Assembly: GCF_001039355.2 (NCBI RefSeq)
Contig: NW_019775604.1
Span: forward strand, 210,173 to 274,172
Direction of reading: 5' to 3'
DNA length: 64,000 bases
From: Lingula anatina
Taxonomy: Eukaryota > Brachiopoda > Lingulata > Lingulida > Lingulidae
Translations under genes and position numbers: made by a program
Shown: piece after piece, positions 38,261 through 52,054 of the stretch
Position numbering within the stretch: position 1 is the stretch's first letter
Layout of the letters: each line of letters begins with the position of its first letter
Notes under the pieces: generated by a model
The model's input: only the letters and a program-made list of their open reading frames with translations
Told to the model about the DNA's origin: nothing
Databases searched by the model: none

Positions 38261-40579
38261 TATCTCCATTTTTCAGTCAAAATAAAATAATATTTTACAA
38301 TAATTAACTCGGTGCTTAAAATGCACATCAGCCTATATTGAATGTAGAAAAGTTTCCATGTGGACTTTTGTACATCACTTGTATATTTTCAACGATACAT
38401 GACTACATGTACGTTTTATTTCAGTGAGCCCATCTACGCATATTTGAGAAATATACGTCAGCTACAATACCAAAGAGTGAAATAATAATGATCTCTCGAC
38501 CTTAATCTTCAGCCTACCGTTTAAGTTTCTACGTTAAAAATTCAAAATATTTCAAGGAAAAGTTTTCACGGTTCATTGTTTATTTTGCACGGCTTATTTG
38601 ATCCGGCGTAAAATTATTTTATTTGGCTATTTCGAATGTTTCTATAACAAACCTTTTTTGCATGATCTTAAACAAAACTCATTAAAATTTTGCAATATAC
38701 TTTAAGCGTACATTCACGGCTTTATCGTACTGGAATATCAAAAACGTCCATATCATCCGATATATCAATTTATAATTTAAAAGGGGAAATACATGGAATA
38801 GGTACGAGCATGAAGTGCTCACAAAACTAGTAGACCATCATCATCATAATTATAACTTATTTGTGTGTTGCCAATCATTTATTATTTAACGTAACCACTC
38901 CTATACTGACATTGGTGCGGTGAATCAACCTCTGTTTTTAATTAAATTATTCGTTGTTATCATCACATTGTCAACGCAAATTAAAAAATAAATATAAATA
39001 AGGATAAAAAGGCTTTCAACCTGTAGGCTTTTAAGCTTGTGTCTGATAGAAAGTGCAGCTTGCAATAAAGATTAAATTCATCGATTGCGATGTTTGATAG
39101 TCATATTCACCACAAATGCGTATGTTTTGATTTTTAAAGAAAATATCGTTGGAAATCTAACTTTATTGCACCGGATACAGTATGCATTACAAAAATACTT
39201 GTCTCTTAAGGCAGGGTGACGGTAGAATAAAACTGACTTGTCACTATTATTTTTACTAGTGTGACGTAGAAATGACAGGGCAATTAATCTATATTTGCAA
39301 AAAGATTCATAAAGAAAAATGATGATCCTATTTCATATTGCATAAATTAGGCCCGACACCAGTCGCCAAAAGCATGCTGAAGTCCTACATTTCATGCAAT
39401 TAGATATCTGTTTTTCCTTCCATAAAAGCTTATTGATCGTTGCATTAAACAAAGAAGACACCTGCATTATTTAGCTACATCAATGTGAAGAACAACGCTG
39501 CTTTTACAGCAAAATGCTTTTAACATGATTACAGTTTGCTCGTCTAAAGCACAGAGAGGTGGAACCTTTAAACCTTATCATTCATGGTCAGGCTGCTCAG
39601 TTAACAAGATAGATACATGTACAAACGCGAGCGATCATCATCCAACTAAGCAAAAAATAAACGCTAGTCTGAGGTGGTTTTAAAGGAAAATGTGTTGGTG
39701 TGTTTTTTTAATCGTTTCTGTTCTTTGGCGTTTTTATAACCTTTGATGAGAAATACTTTTTTTAAATTTACTGCATAAATGGTTAACTATCAGTGAATAG
39801 AAAAGTGCATAATGTTTTTATACATATTTTTTTTACATTTTCGTTGTATTTGTTATTCAAACGAAATCGAATGTAAAACAAGACATAAGGCTCAACAAAA
39901 AAATTACCTCAATATCTTTCAAGATATCTGTAACTATTTTTTTTTTGTTTTTAATGAAATAAAAAGATCAAAACCTAAGCATAAATATTTACACCATAAC
40001 TCTTTTCATTTTAAAAAACATCAAAGTCTTTCGCTTGATAAACGGTGGTTGTTTTCTATTTCGCTCTAAACTAATATAGACTTCTATATTATATAATTTA
40101 AGATAACATTGTAATAGGTAAGCTAGTGCATTAAAGGATGTTATTTACAAGCGTTTTTAGGGGCAGATTGAAGTCTAATTATGTAATACAGATTTTGTAG
40201 AATCAATTCAACTGTCTATGATTACAATTCCTTATTTTATTTTTTCTGTTTATTCTTTTTTGCTTACAAATTTCGCTCATATGAATGTAATTAAATAAAT
40301 GAAATTAAACGACATAACAAAATTTATAAAATTTGCACTAAAAGGCGAGCAAGTCGCTAATATTTTTTAAACATGATTTTTCGCACAATAAGAGGTCCTA
40401 ATTAACGTTACATTGCATGTACAACTAGTGGAATAAATTATGATGGCAGCTGTGGACTGCTTGAAAATTACGTATAAAACAAATATAAGACTTAAATAAA
40501 TGTGTGGATAAGCATAGCTAAATAAATGTCTGTAATTATTTATCTAGGAGGGAATTCGGACTGTTGTAAAATCGCTAAA
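38261..40579. other. Non-coding region, no supported gene
   Basis: AT-rich. The only longer frame (39812-40069) is Phe/Lys/Asn-rich and motif-free, which fits chance in this composition. Confidence 0.55.
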
Positions 40580-40806
40580 CCCCCTTTTACACTGGACGAC
40601 GTTCTTTCTGCGTCCCGAAGTACAGCCCCGTTTGGGAGTAAAAAATAATACTTTTCGTGCCGACAATTGAATGATCATTGAGCATTTATTCTGCAACCAA
40701 GAGAAACTTATGCCTCCTTTCTAGGACCACACCGATGACAGTTTGATGGTGGCACAAAGGACGCAGAAAAGACGTATAAAACACCCTGTCCAGTGTACAG
40801 GGTGCT
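40580..40806. mobile_element. Probable degenerate terminal-inverted-repeat element
   Basis: The left segment contains TACACTGGAC and TTTCTGCGTCC (about 40588-40614). The right segment (about 40759-40804) carries their reverse complements in mirrored order, GGACGCAGAAA then GTCCAGTGTA, with an extra ten or so bases between the blocks. The unit is about 227 bases with no reading frame. This fits an aged MITE; a target duplication was not identified. Confidence 0.6.
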
Positions 40807-43455
40807 GAAGTCTTTACAGAAAGGTGACGTCATTAAGGTGAAACCCCGGTCAAGATCTAAACCATTCGGTCAGCCAATTTTAGCTCTCGTTTCATGGGCG
40901 AGTGGACATAAATTTTTCATAAAATTTGCCATAATCTAGATTAATGGACCCCCCCCCGCGCACACAAGTCATTGCATTGTCCTTGACACAGACGTACTAT
41001 CAAAGAGTAAAAAAAAAAAAAAATTGGGGAAATTAGTTTCATTGGGTACGTAAACAGTTTGATCAGATGATTAGCATAATTATAAATTGTGATCTCGGCC
41101 GCTACTACTGTATGTCTGTGACGTTTGCAAAACAACACTACGACCTCAGCCAAGTCAATAACTGCATAGAGAATTAAATCCATCCGTTTCTGAGATTATC
41201 AACCCAAGCAAATCTAGACGAAGTAAAGACGGAACAGTCAACAGGATTCTATAAAAATATTAAAAAAAAATATTAATCTAATTTCCATAATTAGTTTCCA
41301 GTACGTCAGAAATATACTATTAAAGATAAACTGATACCAGACGACTTATCATCTACATAAAAAGCAGTCATCAGTTCGGATGCCGCAACATGTTGTGCGT
41401 GGTTGGTAATAAAGGAAGAGGAAAACCCGGAAATATTAGTACTAATGTGCTGTTCCCTGTCTATACATTGAAGGTTTTACCACTAAATTGTAAAATCTGT
41501 ATGTGGTGCTTATTTATTTACTTATTTAAAAATGAGATCATTCGCCGATGCAAATAGACGTACGCAACGATATTGAATTTAAGAATACCTCTAAAACATT
41601 CAGTAAAACAGGGTGGTGCTATTATTAAAGTAGTCTTTCGTCACGCTTGGACCACAAATATTCTCCGAACGACATTTTCCTCATTGTATTGGCAAATATG
41701 ACATTTCTTTTCTGTTTACCAGTCTTGCTATTATTTAATTCATAAGTTTGCTAATTTCACTGCCGTTATCTTACCACGTGTTTTTTTTTCTTATTATTTA
41801 TCAGGTTCCACTCTTTTTTTAATACACTGCTCCCTTTGGGGCCTCTGAATCGTAATAAACCAGTCGTCGCCGCTGTACGTATGGCCGGTGTATGGTCGTC
41901 TCAAGTATGTTTAGTGACCAGTCCAATAAAGCCATATTGGCATTTAAGTAAAGAACCAATGGGTCGCAAGTAGCCGTAAATAATCGGCTTCAAACTGGCA
42001 ATTTTTTTCACCTGACGCGTGAACGAAAAGAAAAAAGCCTGTAAATCTAGCACATAAATCAATGGTTTAATCATACATTAAGTACATAATTGGCCTCAAC
42101 AATAAAAGGACCGGCGCATTGAGAGAGCGATACGTGAACATTTATTATCTCGAACATGAAGCACCGCGCCCCCACAACGTCTGGAAGACGCCACTATTCA
42201 GGGTCCTATAAAGGGGGCTCTCGAATGTGAAAAAAAAAAAAAGATGCTGGTTGTAATACACCTTTTATTTCATGTGGGCACATGCAGCTGAAATGAGAGA
42301 CTTTTTAAAAATCTATATGTGCTCCTTGTTTGAATATATGTTAACCTCTTTTGTTTGATTGTTTACCACAGTCTCATAAATATATAAACAGTTCAATCAG
42401 TCAGTGCATTTATCTATCTTCATGTGTATTTAATTTTTTTTCTCGAAAGAATAGATCTCTCCAAGTACGATATGCTGTCCGTAAAACAACTGACACGTTT
42501 CGTAATCTTTCACGCCACTTTCCATTGCATTTCGTTTTCTACATTGGCATGAAGAAAGATGAAGAAAGTGCTGAATAAATAGCAAAAGCATAAAATAAAT
42601 GGGTGATATCTTCCCCCGTTCTACATAAAGATACGTAAGTTTGAAGAAAGCAATCACTATCGATTTACTATTCAAGCATTTTGATAAAATATAAAACATA
42701 TTAAATCAAAAGTTAATATGCTATGGTATTACTGTAATAAATTTCAAAGAACAGCAAAGTACCCCTGTTGCTGCTTATGCTTTTTTGATTCATTATAAAG
42801 GGAATTGCTATTTATTTTGTTTCAGGCTGCCATTTAGTAAAAAAAATCGTCCAGGGGCCGCATAAGCCGATGATATTTTTGGCTCCCAAAAAGTAGGAAA
42901 TCCGATGATAGTCGAAAAAATCTCATCCCTGTATTTTGCATCCACATCGTATTATTTTATATTAAATTTGGGTTTTTAGGTCCAAACAGACGACTTTTCT
43001 CGCAACCGGGATTGTAACGCGCAATACTACACTGTCATAGTGTAGCTTATCCTCCCTATCTTAATTCTGATTCCGCCATACAGACATGCACTGTTATTTT
43101 ACATTTGCAACAATTTTGCCTATACTGATGTTAAGTTTTCCCAACATTTCAAAAAATGACCCAGATTCGTTAATTCCTTATTTTCCGTTTAGGAAATAAG
43201 TTCATCACGCACAGAATCACAAAGAAGATAAGTGGGAATTGTTTCTTCCATTAATGAAATAATGCATCCAACTTGGAGTTAGTAATAAAACATCTGCCTA
43301 TAGCAAATCGTCGCTCATAACAGTCCGTGGTAGCAGGAATTACGTGTAATCAGTCATTGTTTCTACGCAAAAGAAAAAATGACAGTTTATAATCAATGTT
43401 TATGACGAACAAAAGATGATGGTGTAGCTTGAAGTTCTTTCCGTCTTTCAAGTAC

Positions 43456-43593
43456 ATGTATGTCAATATCCCCAAATGCGAGCGCAGAGGTGGTTTGCCT
43501 CGGGAAGTGATAGATCCTCGAATTATACCTGGCGTGGCAATTGTTATAACAGGAGGAGAAACAACATGTCATTACAAACGCAATCACTGTTAG
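43456..43593 (+). CDS. Unrecognised 45-residue open frame (weak candidate)
   Basis: ATG at 43456, stop TAG at 43591. The centre reads GLPREVIDPRIIPGVAIVIT, a balanced protein-like stretch unusual for this AT-rich region. It is short, has no known domain, and no splice context confirms it. It may be an exon remnant or chance. Confidence 0.12.
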   Translation: MYVNIPKCERRGGLPREVIDPRIIPGVAIVITGGETTCHYKRNHC

Positions 43594-43682
43594 GGATTCA
43601 ATTTACGCAGCAAAAACAAACTCCTATAGATCCACTTTCCCCCAATTTCCCTCCGATTCTTTATGAAAACGTCACTTTTGCG

Positions 43683-43715
43683 GCAGACGATGTACGATGT
43701 ACACCTGTCGTCTGC
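43683..43715. repeat. Short inverted repeat GCAGACGA/TCGTCTGC
   Basis: Eight-base perfect arms (43683-43690 and 43708-43715) flank a spacer containing TGTACGATGTACA, itself a near-palindrome. Confidence 0.5.
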
Positions 43716-44469
43716 GTCAAGAGATAACCTCCATTGTTCCAACCTAGTCGTTATCCGGTGTTAGTGCGTAATTACAGCGCTGTGGCACCTCTCTTATCTC
43801 CTACCTGAATAGCTCTCGTGTTTTCATCGAATAATTTTCTTCTATTTTTGCACGTTTTCATTCTTCAAATTTTTCACCTGTCGCTTTTTTAATCTACCTG
43901 TATCTGTCATGATGCCCATGAGGTAAAGCATAGATTTATTATTTCATTTTCACCCCGAATGATACCTCTAAGTTTTTCCCATCCTGCGAATGTTTTGCAT
44001 TAATTCATAATAAGTTAGATGAATAGTAAGCTACAAGGAAACATATAAATGAAAATAGGTTAAATATAAGTTTGTGTACTAAGTACGCTGATATTTATTA
44101 CACGTTTTGCAACGCTTATTCAAAACTCATAAAAAAAACAAAACAAAAAAAAATTCAATTACATAAACAGTGTTCACTAAAGCATTAATAATCAATAGTT
44201 TTAATAATAACTATGCCAAATCGTGCAAAAGCGAGTTTTTTTCTTTTCTATTTTGCCTAAGATTAAATACCAGACTTTGTAAACTCTTCTCAATGGGCTT
44301 CGTGTCCACCGCAACAATAAATACATTTTACAGATTTATCACTGCTATCATCTTTCTTTTCCCCGTGCATGTCACAAAGTGCGCTACAAAGTTCACTTTA
44401 GTGTTCATTCAGTGCAAACAACAGAGCCACAATTTATCATCCGCTGCCATGGGTGTTTTATAACTTAAA

Positions 44470-44496
44470 ACAAACAAACAAACAAACAAACAAACA
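44470..44496. repeat. (CAAA)n microsatellite
   Basis: About seven tetranucleotide units; a similar tract lies at 46499-46522. Confidence 0.9.
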
Positions 44497-44871
44497 GACT
44501 TATATAATTAGTATATAAATAGTCAGCTAATAGGGACTTTTGGACAAAATGGATGAAAAAGTCGGGAGCCTTTTTCACCACTAACCAGGAGACACAAATA
44601 ATAATAATAAAAGACACGGAATCTTTCAGAAGATTGAAAAATACATTAAGCTTGTATGTGTCACAGTTACACTAAAATCCAATGTGCGGATAATGGTTTA
44701 TAGATTAATCGCCACATACAAAAATTGAGCATTAACCCAGAACGGAACGACCGGAGAGGAATAATACACGTTTGGCGCTTATCCATTTCTATGCATATGA
44801 CCCTTCCCTGCCCAGCCTCGTAATGAAAACCAGCTTTATATAAAAACAATTAGACATATACTTTAAAAAAA

Positions 44872-44888
44872 CTTGGTGACTCACCAAG
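44872..44888. promoter_or_regulatory. Extended AP-1-like palindrome
   Basis: CTTGGTGACTCACCAAG is a 17-base palindrome, perfect apart from its central base, built around TGACTCA. TGACTCA is the consensus for AP-1 and related bZIP dimers (Fos/Jun, Maf, CNC). Extended flanking symmetry is unusual for a chance match. No adjacent gene is recognised. Confidence 0.35.
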
Positions 44889-46498
44889 CCGTTTCCGTTT
44901 CCTTACTCTGCGTGCCCCTTACGTATAAACGTTTATGGATTGGTCTCTCTCTTTTGGGACAGAAGTTCCTTCACAGTTAAATTTCTTCAGTTCAAGGATT
45001 CCTTTCTCAAATCAATGGTCATTTGCAGCTGGACATTCGCAGGAAAGGCCCCTTACTGGTCACTCGGTGCGTTTCCGCTGACTTCCTGAACAGTATCAAA
45101 CGTAGTGGACATACGTCCAGTATGTGATGTTACAACAACCCAAATTAATTCTTTCTAATTAAGATTAAATCCTTACTACCTTTTAGGTATCTGTTTTTGA
45201 AAATTGCTGCGTCCACAAGTGTCCATTGATAGCGTCCCAAGAGATGTCCCCCTGTCACGGTGGACAATGTCCAGATGGTGGTGTGAGCGTCCGGGGTCGT
45301 GAACGACGAGTACACCGAAATGACCCCCGCCTCGACCACGTACCTTGTCAGTAAAGTGAAGGACTGAGATGAAATGGCTTGATAAAATATGCAGGTAGAT
45401 GGATACATATACATATGAAATGGGCTGTCGTGCAGGGCGGGTTTTGGGTGCACTCCAGATAGGTACCCCGATAAAAATGGACTCCTGTCGTGATGATGGC
45501 CAATTTGCCTTATCCAGGGGGGCGGACCATAATAATGGGACTTTAATGAGAATCCGTGTTCTCTTACATCATTTTCGGCTCCCAGCCCCGCCCCGTTAGT
45601 TGACGAGGGGGTTCATTAAGTCAAGCCTGTGTAGCACTGACACGGGAAAGCAGTTATCTTTGGCGACTACCACATCCGCTCCGTCCCGGCTGCGTAACAT
45701 ATACACATCAACGCCCTCCCTTTATTACTATTAGGCCGTTGTCAACCACCAGTTCCCTATATTAAAAGCAATCCAGTTCTTGATCACGTCAACGTCTCTC
45801 CTATGGTGTGTGGGTATCAAAATAAGTAAAATTGTCCCATCAAAAGTACTGGAATGGTATCACCCGTGAGTCCTCACTGTAGTGGGTCATTTCAAATCTC
45901 GTGGAACCAATGTCACATTATTTCGATGCGTGCGCGTCACAGTTACGCTAGTGAAATGTCAGAAGTCGCTGCACTGGTACGTTTCTGTGATCGTTGCACT
46001 TAAACATGTTGGTATATCTCTTCTCTTAAGGTCCCTTTCACACATAAACTGTACTAGTACACGCATTTGGTAAATGATAAGTTTCCTTTTGCATTTAAGA
46101 AGATATCAACTCGATTATTTACCATAGTGTCATTCTCTACTCTTGTTAAAATGAGATCAGGTTTCTCATTGGTTGGCTTTTACTCACAGCGCCATCTAGC
46201 AACGATGACACTGCAACAGCCAGTAATGGGCAACTCGCATTAAAAACGAAACGATATAAAAACATTGTACTCTGATAGATGGGAGGTAGAAGTATGGGAG
46301 CAATCCTCCGTTTTGCGAAACGGAATGTTGGTCCCGGTCCAAGTTCTTCCCTGAAGGGATTGGAATTATTGAGAGCCACAGGATGCTCCAGAAAATAAGT
46401 GCTGCCAAATACCCTTAATTGCGTAATACGGTATAAGAAGCCCGTTTTAAAAGACAGACTGCAGACTGTCAGGAGAATACTAATTGCGGTGCAGAAAA

Positions 46499-46522
46499 AA
46501 AAACAAACAAACAAACAAACAA
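46499..46522. repeat. (AAAC)n microsatellite
   Basis: Five to six tetranucleotide units after an A run. Confidence 0.85.
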
Positions 46523-48047
46523 GCGAACACGAACAACTAAACATGAGATGTTTTCGCCTTAGGTCTTCCATGTGCTTAATTAAAGCTGCATTTATTTTAC
46601 ACAGGCAGGCAATTTCCTTATTCTATTCAAAATGAAAAAAAAAACTAAAACTAAAAATAAATAAATGAAAACAAAACTGAAAGCACAGACAGCTAGCCGA
46701 AACATGGCGGGTAGTTTTAAGATAATGATAGAGACGCTCAATTCAGATTTACTTGTACCTCAAATTTTTATGTCTTTTCAAACGTTTTAAATTCTCTTCT
46801 CTTCTCTTTTATACTATATAAACACACAATATATATTGAAAAGGCATGCGCACAAATGTGTTAATGTACATTAAAGACTACTTAGATTATTTCAGCATAT
46901 GTTTAAGTGTGTTGAGGAATTAATCAGTTCTAACTAGACCAAAATTTTTCTGCTTTTCTTTCTTGACTATTGAGTTACAGAAACTCTATATCTACATACA
47001 CGTCATTATTTTTCTCAAAAGACATGGCTATTAGATCTACCTTGGTTATTTTTCTGTTATTTTTTATTGTTTCAACTGAAAATTCAACTTTTCATATTCG
47101 CTTTTATTACGCTTCCTGAATATTAAAGATATACAATCCGAGTCTGATAATGTCCCAAATTTATATTTTCTATGCCTATCGAACATATTGACACTGCTAC
47201 TAGTACTTATCTTTCCCACTTCAGGCCTTAAAAACGATAAAATCCCTCAAATTAAAGTACCTTATGTTAGAATTTCCCTTCTGAAATGTACATTAAAAAT
47301 GGCGGTTACAGGGAACTTTAGAACCAAATCAATTAATCAAAAATGGCATAAAACATGAAATCCCGATGCAAGGATGTGTCAATGTCAGTAATTTATGGGT
47401 AGGAGATAGTGAATTTTTTTATTTCAAGGAAAATGTGATTATGCGGGAAGGTCCTGAACAGAAAACCTTTAAATAATATATTTTGTTTATGCGCATCGAT
47501 AGATCTGAACATCATCACTGGATAAATTATTCATATCTCATGATTAATCAAATCTATCTTTTTTCTCTAGAGCAAGGAAAATAAAGACGACAGTTATACA
47601 GCTCAAATGTTAGTTCCTACAGAACGTTCCTAGTTATGGCTCAGGGAGTGCGTTAAAAGTACCACCTCCAAATATACCTACATGCACATATACCGCATAT
47701 ATACACACGGCATATACATATGTATACCCGGTAACGGGATCTGGGCTCAAATGACGAAATAGATCGGACACATCTCCTCTTATATGTACCTCCTCGCTTC
47801 ACAATGATTATCGGAGAGAATTTGTGACCACCGACATTAAAATATATTTCACATTGAAAAAATAAAAAAAGAGCCAACCGGCTGAGAATGTATCAGAAAA
47901 TTCAGCGGAGAGAAGAACTAAGTTCCAAACCCCTCTACAAGGATGATTATAGGAAAATGTGTTATGTACCATGAAGTATTATAAATTTGAACAAAGCGTC
48001 TTTAACGCGAGACACGTAACGTGCGTACTGTTAAACGTTCAAGGGGC

Positions 48048-48091
<44 letters not shown>
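48048..48091. repeat. (TTA)n microsatellite
   Basis: About 14 perfect units. Confidence 0.95.
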
Positions 48092-50078
48092 TCTACCAGA
48101 AATCAGAGATTATCAATGCCACCACCGCCTTTAAGTAATTTTTATCGTATTATGAAATAATCGATAATGGTCGACATTTTTTCTTATCATCGCTATACCA
48201 TGGCCAGTTACACAACTTAACTTATAATTAAGAATTTAAAAATCAAGTGCCTATGAAGATACCTTTCGTTTTTTCACGATGAGAAAACTTTAGAAAAGGG
48301 GAAAAATTATAAAGACGTGATTGTCTATTGCACAACGAGTTAAAAACGTTTGTGGCCTGCTTTCACTCAATATATCACGTTTTATATCAACACTTTCTTA
48401 ATTTTAAAATTTCGTTTGTATTTAAACACTAAGAAAATTATATTTGGTAAAACAACCGGATCTTCTTTTAAAACATTTTAAAGAAGGTCACCTAACTCCC
48501 TTTGCCCCTAAGAGCCATATAAAAACTAAATCACAATATTTATGTTTTCAAATTATTATTTTTTCAAAATACCATTCTCTTGGAAATTACACTCTAACAA
48601 AGAAAAATAAACGCCTACCTTAAAAAAGGAAAGCTTTCTCCAAACCTCAAAACTTCAGACTATCCCACCACGGTTGACCGCCTTTACCTGAAAATACAAA
48701 TGTTGTATCCATGTGGGTGGTCTAGGCTAATGAAACACTTAAAGCACTACTTGTCTTTCTGCGACAGACGCTGGGTTTTGTGTTATGACACTGATGTCAC
48801 TAAAATGATGTGTCGTTATGTTCACATCCCCTCCGCGTCTCCATCTGCGTCCTTTGTACATTGTTAAACTAAGGCGCAAAACAATATACATTAAAAAAAG
48901 TACAACGTAGACAGAAAAAAGGACGAGTAAAGCAAGTCGCCTTACTTGTGTCAAAAGTTAAAAAAGTGATGAATTTAGTTATGGTAATGTTTTAACATGA
49001 AGAGAATTTTACGTGTGTCTGTAACAGACTATAATGAAAAATACGTCCATTGACACCTAACTGTTGCTTTGGCATGTTTCAAGTTTTAAAACTAACACGC
49101 ACGACTGAAAATTCGAAAGCCGTTACGAGAGCTTTCGGACAGATAGACCAAGAGAATGTGCTATAATCAACAGCTCTTGTAACGAAATTCAGTTCTAAGT
49201 CGTGCGTATAAGTTGTAATGTCCAAGAATGTAAAATAGATTTTATAAACACTCAGCTTTCTGGATAGATATAATACACTGTTCTTCACGATCAACTAACT
49301 GATGGATGATCATCCGACATTGTTAACAGTGAAGACGAAACTAAACAGACAGTACTGTTACTATTTTCAAAGAATATGCACATCTACAGAAAATAAAATA
49401 ACAAAACCAAAAACATTTTCTTTTCTTCAGTAATTCGGTAATTCTTGCCATCGGCCCGTGTTACTTATAAAAACCTCAAGGACCACACACATTTTATAGT
49501 AACAATCTACAATGGAAAGAGGCTAAATACAAGACAAAAAGTACATGTGTGCCTGGAAAAATGCATTTAAATTGTCAGTTTATACACAATCAGTTTTCGC
49601 TGAAATGATGTAAATGGTGTTTCAAATTATGAGAGCTTTTTCCTCTCAAACTAGATTGTTTTAGGTTATAATACATAGTCTTGATGTGCTATTGAGGAGC
49701 ATACTTAGTCGAGACGATGCATTTCTGTAATCTATTCGTTTCATCTGTTTATTTATTTATTTGTTGGCAAAAACACTGACTGAGACAATGTAATAAACTA
49801 TGCAACTGTCATGCTAAAACGTAGCTCAATACATCTATTGAATTACATAAGGTTGTCAATGTGCGTTCCGTGTTGATTCAGCAATAATTTTTTTTAATTC
49901 TGTCAAATCTCTAAACGACTCACGTAATGTTGACAATAGTCAAGTTTATACATAATTATCAAACAAGACGCACCTCGATAGCAAATATTCAAGTAAATTA
50001 TTAGCAAGTGGGCGAAAAAATAAGACCGAATTCAGGAACAAAAAAAATACGTTTCTATAGTCAAAAAGAACATTAGAA

Positions 50079-50150
50079 AGAGAGAGAGAGAGAGATAGAG
50101 AGAGAGTGAAAGGAAAAAGAGAGAGAGAGAGAGGGGGGAGAGAGAGAAAG
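50079..50150. repeat. (GA)n purine tract
   Basis: About 70 bases of nearly pure purine (GA with G-run interruptions), a potential triplex-forming tract. Confidence 0.9.
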
Positions 50151-51743
50151 GAGGAAATATAAGAAGAATGTCGTCCATTTTTTGGTGTTATTTAAGCGAA
50201 CGTGGAAAAGAGAAAAGAAAAAGGAATCACTTCAGACATATCCATATGATACCAACCCTCTAAAATAGACACACGTCCCGTAGAAGTGGAGGGTAATCTA
50301 GCCCCCCTCCCCTCCCTTCCCCCCACAGACCTGCCGTTACCCAAGGCCCCATACATCAAGCAAGTTAAATAACAGGGTAGCGGCTTAATGACCTAGAATA
50401 AATGTCTACCACGTTGAGGTAAAAAAACAACCCGGGTCACAAAATTATCGAAACCGGAGCCTGGATCGTTTAAGTCGATGCTATTTTGTCTCAGAATTGA
50501 GGGCTACTTAGACACTGAAGATGGTTATTAACGGTCCAGCAAAGAATAAGATAGCCTGGCGGTAAGTGTTTAATACCAGTATTTGAGGATGGTGACAGCG
50601 AGAGAAAACAAGCGCAGTAGCACTCGTCTCAGTTTATAATGATTACAGAGAAGAACTACGTCTACGTTTGCGCACCTCATACAAATGTGAGACGTAAAGC
50701 GCTCCTCTTCGCAGACAGTCGTTAGTTTTATTTTGACTTCCACGCTCATAATACCCAAATGGAGTCGACTTTTGGTTATCATGCTATTTAGAACTGAAGA
50801 ACGCTTGGTATTTTTTCCGGAGTAATAACTGATATTAAAAAGACATTCAGTCAAACTGAGTGGAAAATTTATAAATGAGTAGCGTTGACGAATCACTGTC
50901 GGCAGACGGCTTTGAAATAGAATAAAAATAAAAATATGGTAGAAATCTACCATGAAATGTTATCACACAGTGTATGCGACACTGGATATTGTGTTTCTGG
51001 AACTTTCATTCTTTCAAAGCAGAATTACATTTTTTGCTTTACATATCGGATTTTCTTCAGGAGGGAGCTGTATTCCTGTATCATTTTATCTGTTTAAGAC
51101 TTAATCATTTTCGCTAATCATAATGCTTTTCATTTTCGTTAAAAATATCTCCTGTATGCTCAACTGTTACAAAAATTATTGTTAATTATGATGGCCTCAA
51201 GAAGACCTCTCTATACTATAATACTGAATACAACAGATAATGCATTGCTACAATGTAACATCTTTACATACAAATAACCCCAGTAAAGAGATTATAAAGA
51301 TTATACGAGGAAAAACTTAATACAAGTATCCCCGATCCGCGACATAGATAAAAAGACTTGTGGTTCACCACGACGTTAATATCAAGTAAATAGGAAACAA
51401 ATATTAAGTGGGGAGTTGACCGATCAGAAAAAAAATTACGATGAAGGAATTTCACAATGTATTATTATTATTATTATTGAAAGTCATAATTCCCCTCCTC
51501 CCTTCGCTTATGCCTTACGTGGTGGAAACGAGTGGTAGCTAACCAGCTCCCCCTCCCCCCCTTCCCCTCGCCCAACATGACTCTTACGCTGATGAAAATT
51601 CATATTGTCCTCAACGCGACAGATACAGGATACAGCATTTCCATTTTCCGTTGCTTCCTGTGCTTATACAATACCAGTTGGTTGCCAAAAGTGCCAAAAG
51701 CTCGTGTTCATGGAATTATGACTTTCAATAATAATATTAATTG

Positions 51744-52054
51744 ACATTGTGACATAAATTTATTAAAGACCCCGTGAGTTTCAAGTAACAAAAAAAAAAA
51801 AAAAAAAAAACGATGACAGAAATTAAATTTAGTCATGAGTCCGTAACTTTCAGGACAAACGCCATGGTGAATAAAATTTAATTATGACTAAGTGAATTTC
51901 AAGGCAAAAATTAGTTATTACTTGAAGTGACTTACAAGTTTCATGTAAAAACAATGGTGACAGATATTTAGTCATGACTCAGAGAAATTTTTAAATGTAA
52001 AAAAAAAAAAAAAACAATAATGGTTTGTACGTGACTATGACTTGGTGAATTCAT
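51744..52054. repeat. Degenerate tandem repeat, about six units, AP-1-like core
   Basis: Units of roughly 40-70 bases start near 51744, 51812, 51862, 51911, 51952 and 52016. The recoverable pattern is GGTGACA, then an AT-rich spacer, then TTAGTCATGACT, AGTGAATTTCAAGG and an A run of variable length. One unit contains an exact TGACTCA (about 51974-51980). Variable A runs (20 and about 16 bases) end two of the units. The array is old and diverged; function is unknown. Confidence 0.65.

Noticed and set aside
37454-38269. Long frames through the N gap
   Set aside because: They consist of unknown residues and homopolymer translations (glycine and proline runs), not coding sequence.
45145-45453. 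102-residue minus-strand frame in a GC-richer patch
   Set aside because: All three minus frames are largely open here because of base composition. No domain or clear splice sites single out this one.
46146-46571. 141-residue minus-strand frame with an apparent membrane segment
   Set aside because: The hydrophobic Cys/Phe/Val stretch is the translation of the (AAAC)n microsatellite. The rest has no recognisable domain.
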